Source: Pseudomonadota bacterium (lineage in GTDB: Bacteria; Pseudomonadota; Alphaproteobacteria; Rhizobiales; Hyphomicrobiaceae). Taken from it: a stretch of 8,328 bases of DNA. The notes beneath the pieces were generated by a model, which did no database searches, was not told where the DNA came from, and saw only the letters and a list, made by a program, of their open reading frames with translations. The position numbers and the translations under genes are program-made. The stretch covers positions 1 through 8,328 of the forward strand of contig JAFAFW010000083.1 in assembly GCA_023423275.1 (NCBI GenBank), written 5' to 3'. Shown here in pieces: positions 7,080 through 8,328 of the stretch; positions within the stretch are counted from its first letter, which is position 1; the number at the start of each line of letters is the position of its first letter.

Positions 7080-8138
7080 TCAGGAAACGGGCATCCGAAT
7101 GTCACCGGGAGCCCCGACTAACGCTTGGAATGCGCTATGGCTTTGATGGATCCGGGTGTTGTCAGGCAAAGCCTGTGCAATATCCATCACGGCTCGGAAC
7201 GCTGCTTCATCCACAGCCTTTGAAACCGGCGGTGGAAGATGGCCGACCTTCAGTGCGGGATTGGCCCGGGATATGGCCTCTGCTGCAAGCTTCTGGTGCA
7301 CGCTGAACTCAGCGACGGAGCGGGCAAACGTCGTCGCCGCTACGCCTTCGAGGATGGCCTGATCGCTGGCGCTTAAGCCGTTCCACACCGGTAAGCGCAC
7401 GTTCAGCGAAAGCGTGCTGCCATTGCGGAAGATGCCTTCGTGATAGTGGTGCGTCGCCGCAGCGGGCAGTCCCAGCATGAGCGCGGAGAGTGGATTGCCC
7501 CACTCCGATGCGCAGATGCGGCCGTTGCGCAGCGCGGAGGCGAGGTTTTCTGGTGGCAGGTCGACAGGAGATGCGCCAAGTGCCGCCGCAACCCGGCCAC
7601 CGATGCCGGAGATCGCGACAGCGCCGTCCGCGAAGTCCGCCGCAGAGTGCAGTGCGCGGTTTGCCCACAGGCCCGGCTGCGATCCGGTATGACCGGCCAG
7701 TAGTGGCTTCCATCCCTGTGGTGCCGAGAGATCATCCCACAGCATCTGCCCGCCACCTATGGTGAGCCAGGCTTGATGGGCATGTGGGGCGAGCCCGAGC
7801 GCACCCGGGAGGCCGCCGAAATAGGCGAAAGCCGGTTCCGGCGGCACAATTGACTCAGGGGGCGAAAAAACCAGGTCGCTCTCACCCGCCGCCGTTGAGG
7901 GCACGGTGATCCGGTAGCGATCACCCAGAGCGGTTTGCAGGCGCGACGTCAGGTCGGCGGCCATATCTGCGAACACGGGAAGATCGGAATTCCACGGACT
8001 GTAGAGCGATAGCTCTCGAACGCCGCGGGCCACCGCTGGCGCGCTCATCTGTGGTTCGCGCGCCGCCGCGCTCTCGGCAACAACCGTGGTGGTCGCGGCT
8101 GCGGCCGTCGTCGTTCTCAGGAAGGTTCTGCGGTCCAT
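7080..8138 (-). CDS. Tat-exported TRAP transporter substrate-binding-like protein (DctP/TakP type), orphan
   Basis: The protein is 352 residues, a normal length for the family. TRAP receptors bind small, usually carboxylate, ligands in the periplasm and pass them to DctQ/DctM membrane subunits. The N-terminus DRRTFLR followed by an Ala/Thr-rich stretch is a twin-arginine signal; cleavage is probable in the SAAA region around 23-26. The mature part begins with an Arg-Glu-Leu strand (41-43) and FADMAADLTSRLQ. The core shows SQPGLW (153-158), SGIGGRVAAALGASPVDLPP (177-196), ALRNGRICASEWG (202-214), then SLNVRLPVWNGLSASDQAILEG. Q154 and the E212-W213 pair match positions I recall in TakP-type binding sites. 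The usual carboxylate-binding Arg is Ala175 in an ungapped alignment to the consensus. The ATG at 8138 has an AGGGGGA ribosome site. No DctQ or DctM genes flank it within the window, so it may serve a distant transporter or another role. The oxidoreductase gene lies 202 bp downstream. Confidence 0.82.
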   Translation of the reverse strand: MDRRTFLRTTTAAAATTTVVAESAAAREPQMSAPAVARGVRELSLYSPWNSDLPVFADMAADLTSRLQTALGDRYRITVPSTAAGESDLVFSPPESIVPPEPAFAYFGGLPGALGLAPHAHQAWLTIGGGQMLWDDLSAPQGWKPLLAGHTGSQPGLWANRALHSAADFADGAVAISGIGGRVAAALGASPVDLPPENLASALRNGRICASEWGNPLSALMLGLPAAATHHYHEGIFRNGSTLSLNVRLPVWNGLSASDQAILEGVAATTFARSVAEFSVHQKLAAEAISRANPALKVGHLPPPVSKAVDEAAFRAVMDIAQALPDNTRIHQSHSAFQALVGAPGDIRMPVS

Positions 8139-8264
8139 GCGCGAAGGTCCCCCTCAACCGAGCCACCCCGGCCCGGCGCGCATCAAAGCCCAAGCGCGCT
8201 CCGCTGACAATGGTTTGGCTCGGAGAATGCGATCGGGAGCACGGAGTCGACGCCGCCTCGGCCT
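8139..8264. other. Spacer upstream of the TRAP receptor-like gene
   Basis: This 126-bp spacer contains the candidate promoter at 8182-8210 and the ribosome site at about 8146-8155. The open reading frames on both strands here are Arg-rich and lack any family resemblance, so I treat them as non-coding. Confidence 0.45.
8182..8210 (-). promoter_or_regulatory. Candidate sigma-70 promoter of the TRAP receptor-like gene
   Basis: On the minus strand TTGTCA (8205-8210, 5 of 6 consensus) and TTTGAT (8182-8187, 4 of 6) are 17 bases apart. The predicted start near 8175 gives a leader of about 36 nt with the AGGGGGA ribosome site inside it. This suggests the gene is transcribed on its own as well as, or instead of, from the gene to its right. 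Confidence 0.45.
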
Positions 8265-8328
8265 TCAGCGCCCCAGCAAGTGATTGGCGACACGAAAGAA
8301 ATTTTCCGGACCCGTGTAGCCTGCAATC
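8265..8328 (-). CDS. C-terminal end of an unidentified protein, cut by the window edge
   Basis: One minus-strand frame reads 20 residues, including YTGPENFFRVANHLLGR, then TGA at 8265-8267. The composition and amphipathic pattern look like a genuine helical C-terminus, in contrast to the Arg/Ser-rich text of the frame that stays open through this region. It would lie upstream of the TRAP receptor-like gene in the same direction with a 126-bp gap. I cannot identify the family from so short a piece. Confidence 0.4.
   Translation of the reverse strand, partial: IAGYTGPENFFRVANHLLGR

Overview
The window is high-GC, gene-dense DNA and reads like an alphaproteobacterial chromosome, most likely Hyphomicrobiales (Rhizobiales) or a close relative. 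The evidence is the fused indolepyruvate oxidoreductase, the MatB-type synthetase, the Tat-exported TRAP receptor-like protein and the YcaD-type MFS exporter. This is judged from recalled family resemblance, not a search. No RNA gene, insertion sequence, integron, CRISPR array or phage gene was seen.

Layout from left to right. (1) 1-489, minus: the 5' part of a malonyl-CoA synthetase-like (matB-type) gene. It is interrupted by an in-frame amber codon at 199-201, and the frame then stays open to the window edge. (2) 671-1483, plus: an exported protein of unknown function with two small domains and a Pro/Ala/Arg-rich linker. It is divergent from matB across a 181-bp spacer and convergent with the next gene at 12 bp. 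(3) 1496-3231, minus: a two-gene unit of a Nudix hydrolase (ADP-ribose pyrophosphatase-like) followed by a YcaD-like MFS transporter. (4) 3389-6877, minus: an 1162-residue fused indolepyruvate:ferredoxin oxidoreductase. Its 202-bp upstream region holds a candidate promoter, a perfect 5-5-5 palindrome at the predicted start site, and a leader able to pair with its own Shine-Dalgarno. (5) 7080-8138, minus: a Tat-exported TRAP (DctP/TakP-type) receptor-like protein with no membrane subunits beside it. It appears to lack the usual carboxylate-binding arginine. (6) 8265-8328, minus: a probable C-terminal end of another protein cut by the window edge.

Functionally the window is mostly ordinary accessory metabolism: acyl-CoA formation from malonate or a relative (now broken), oxidative decarboxylation of aryl-pyruvates to aryl-acetyl-CoA, a periplasmic ligand-binding protein, a nucleotide-housecleaning enzyme and an exporter. 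They do not form an obvious single pathway. I found no convincing undescribed multi-gene system. The points most worth a second look are the amber codon in matB, the Arg-to-Ala change in the orphan TRAP receptor, and the operator-like and leader structure in front of the oxidoreductase.
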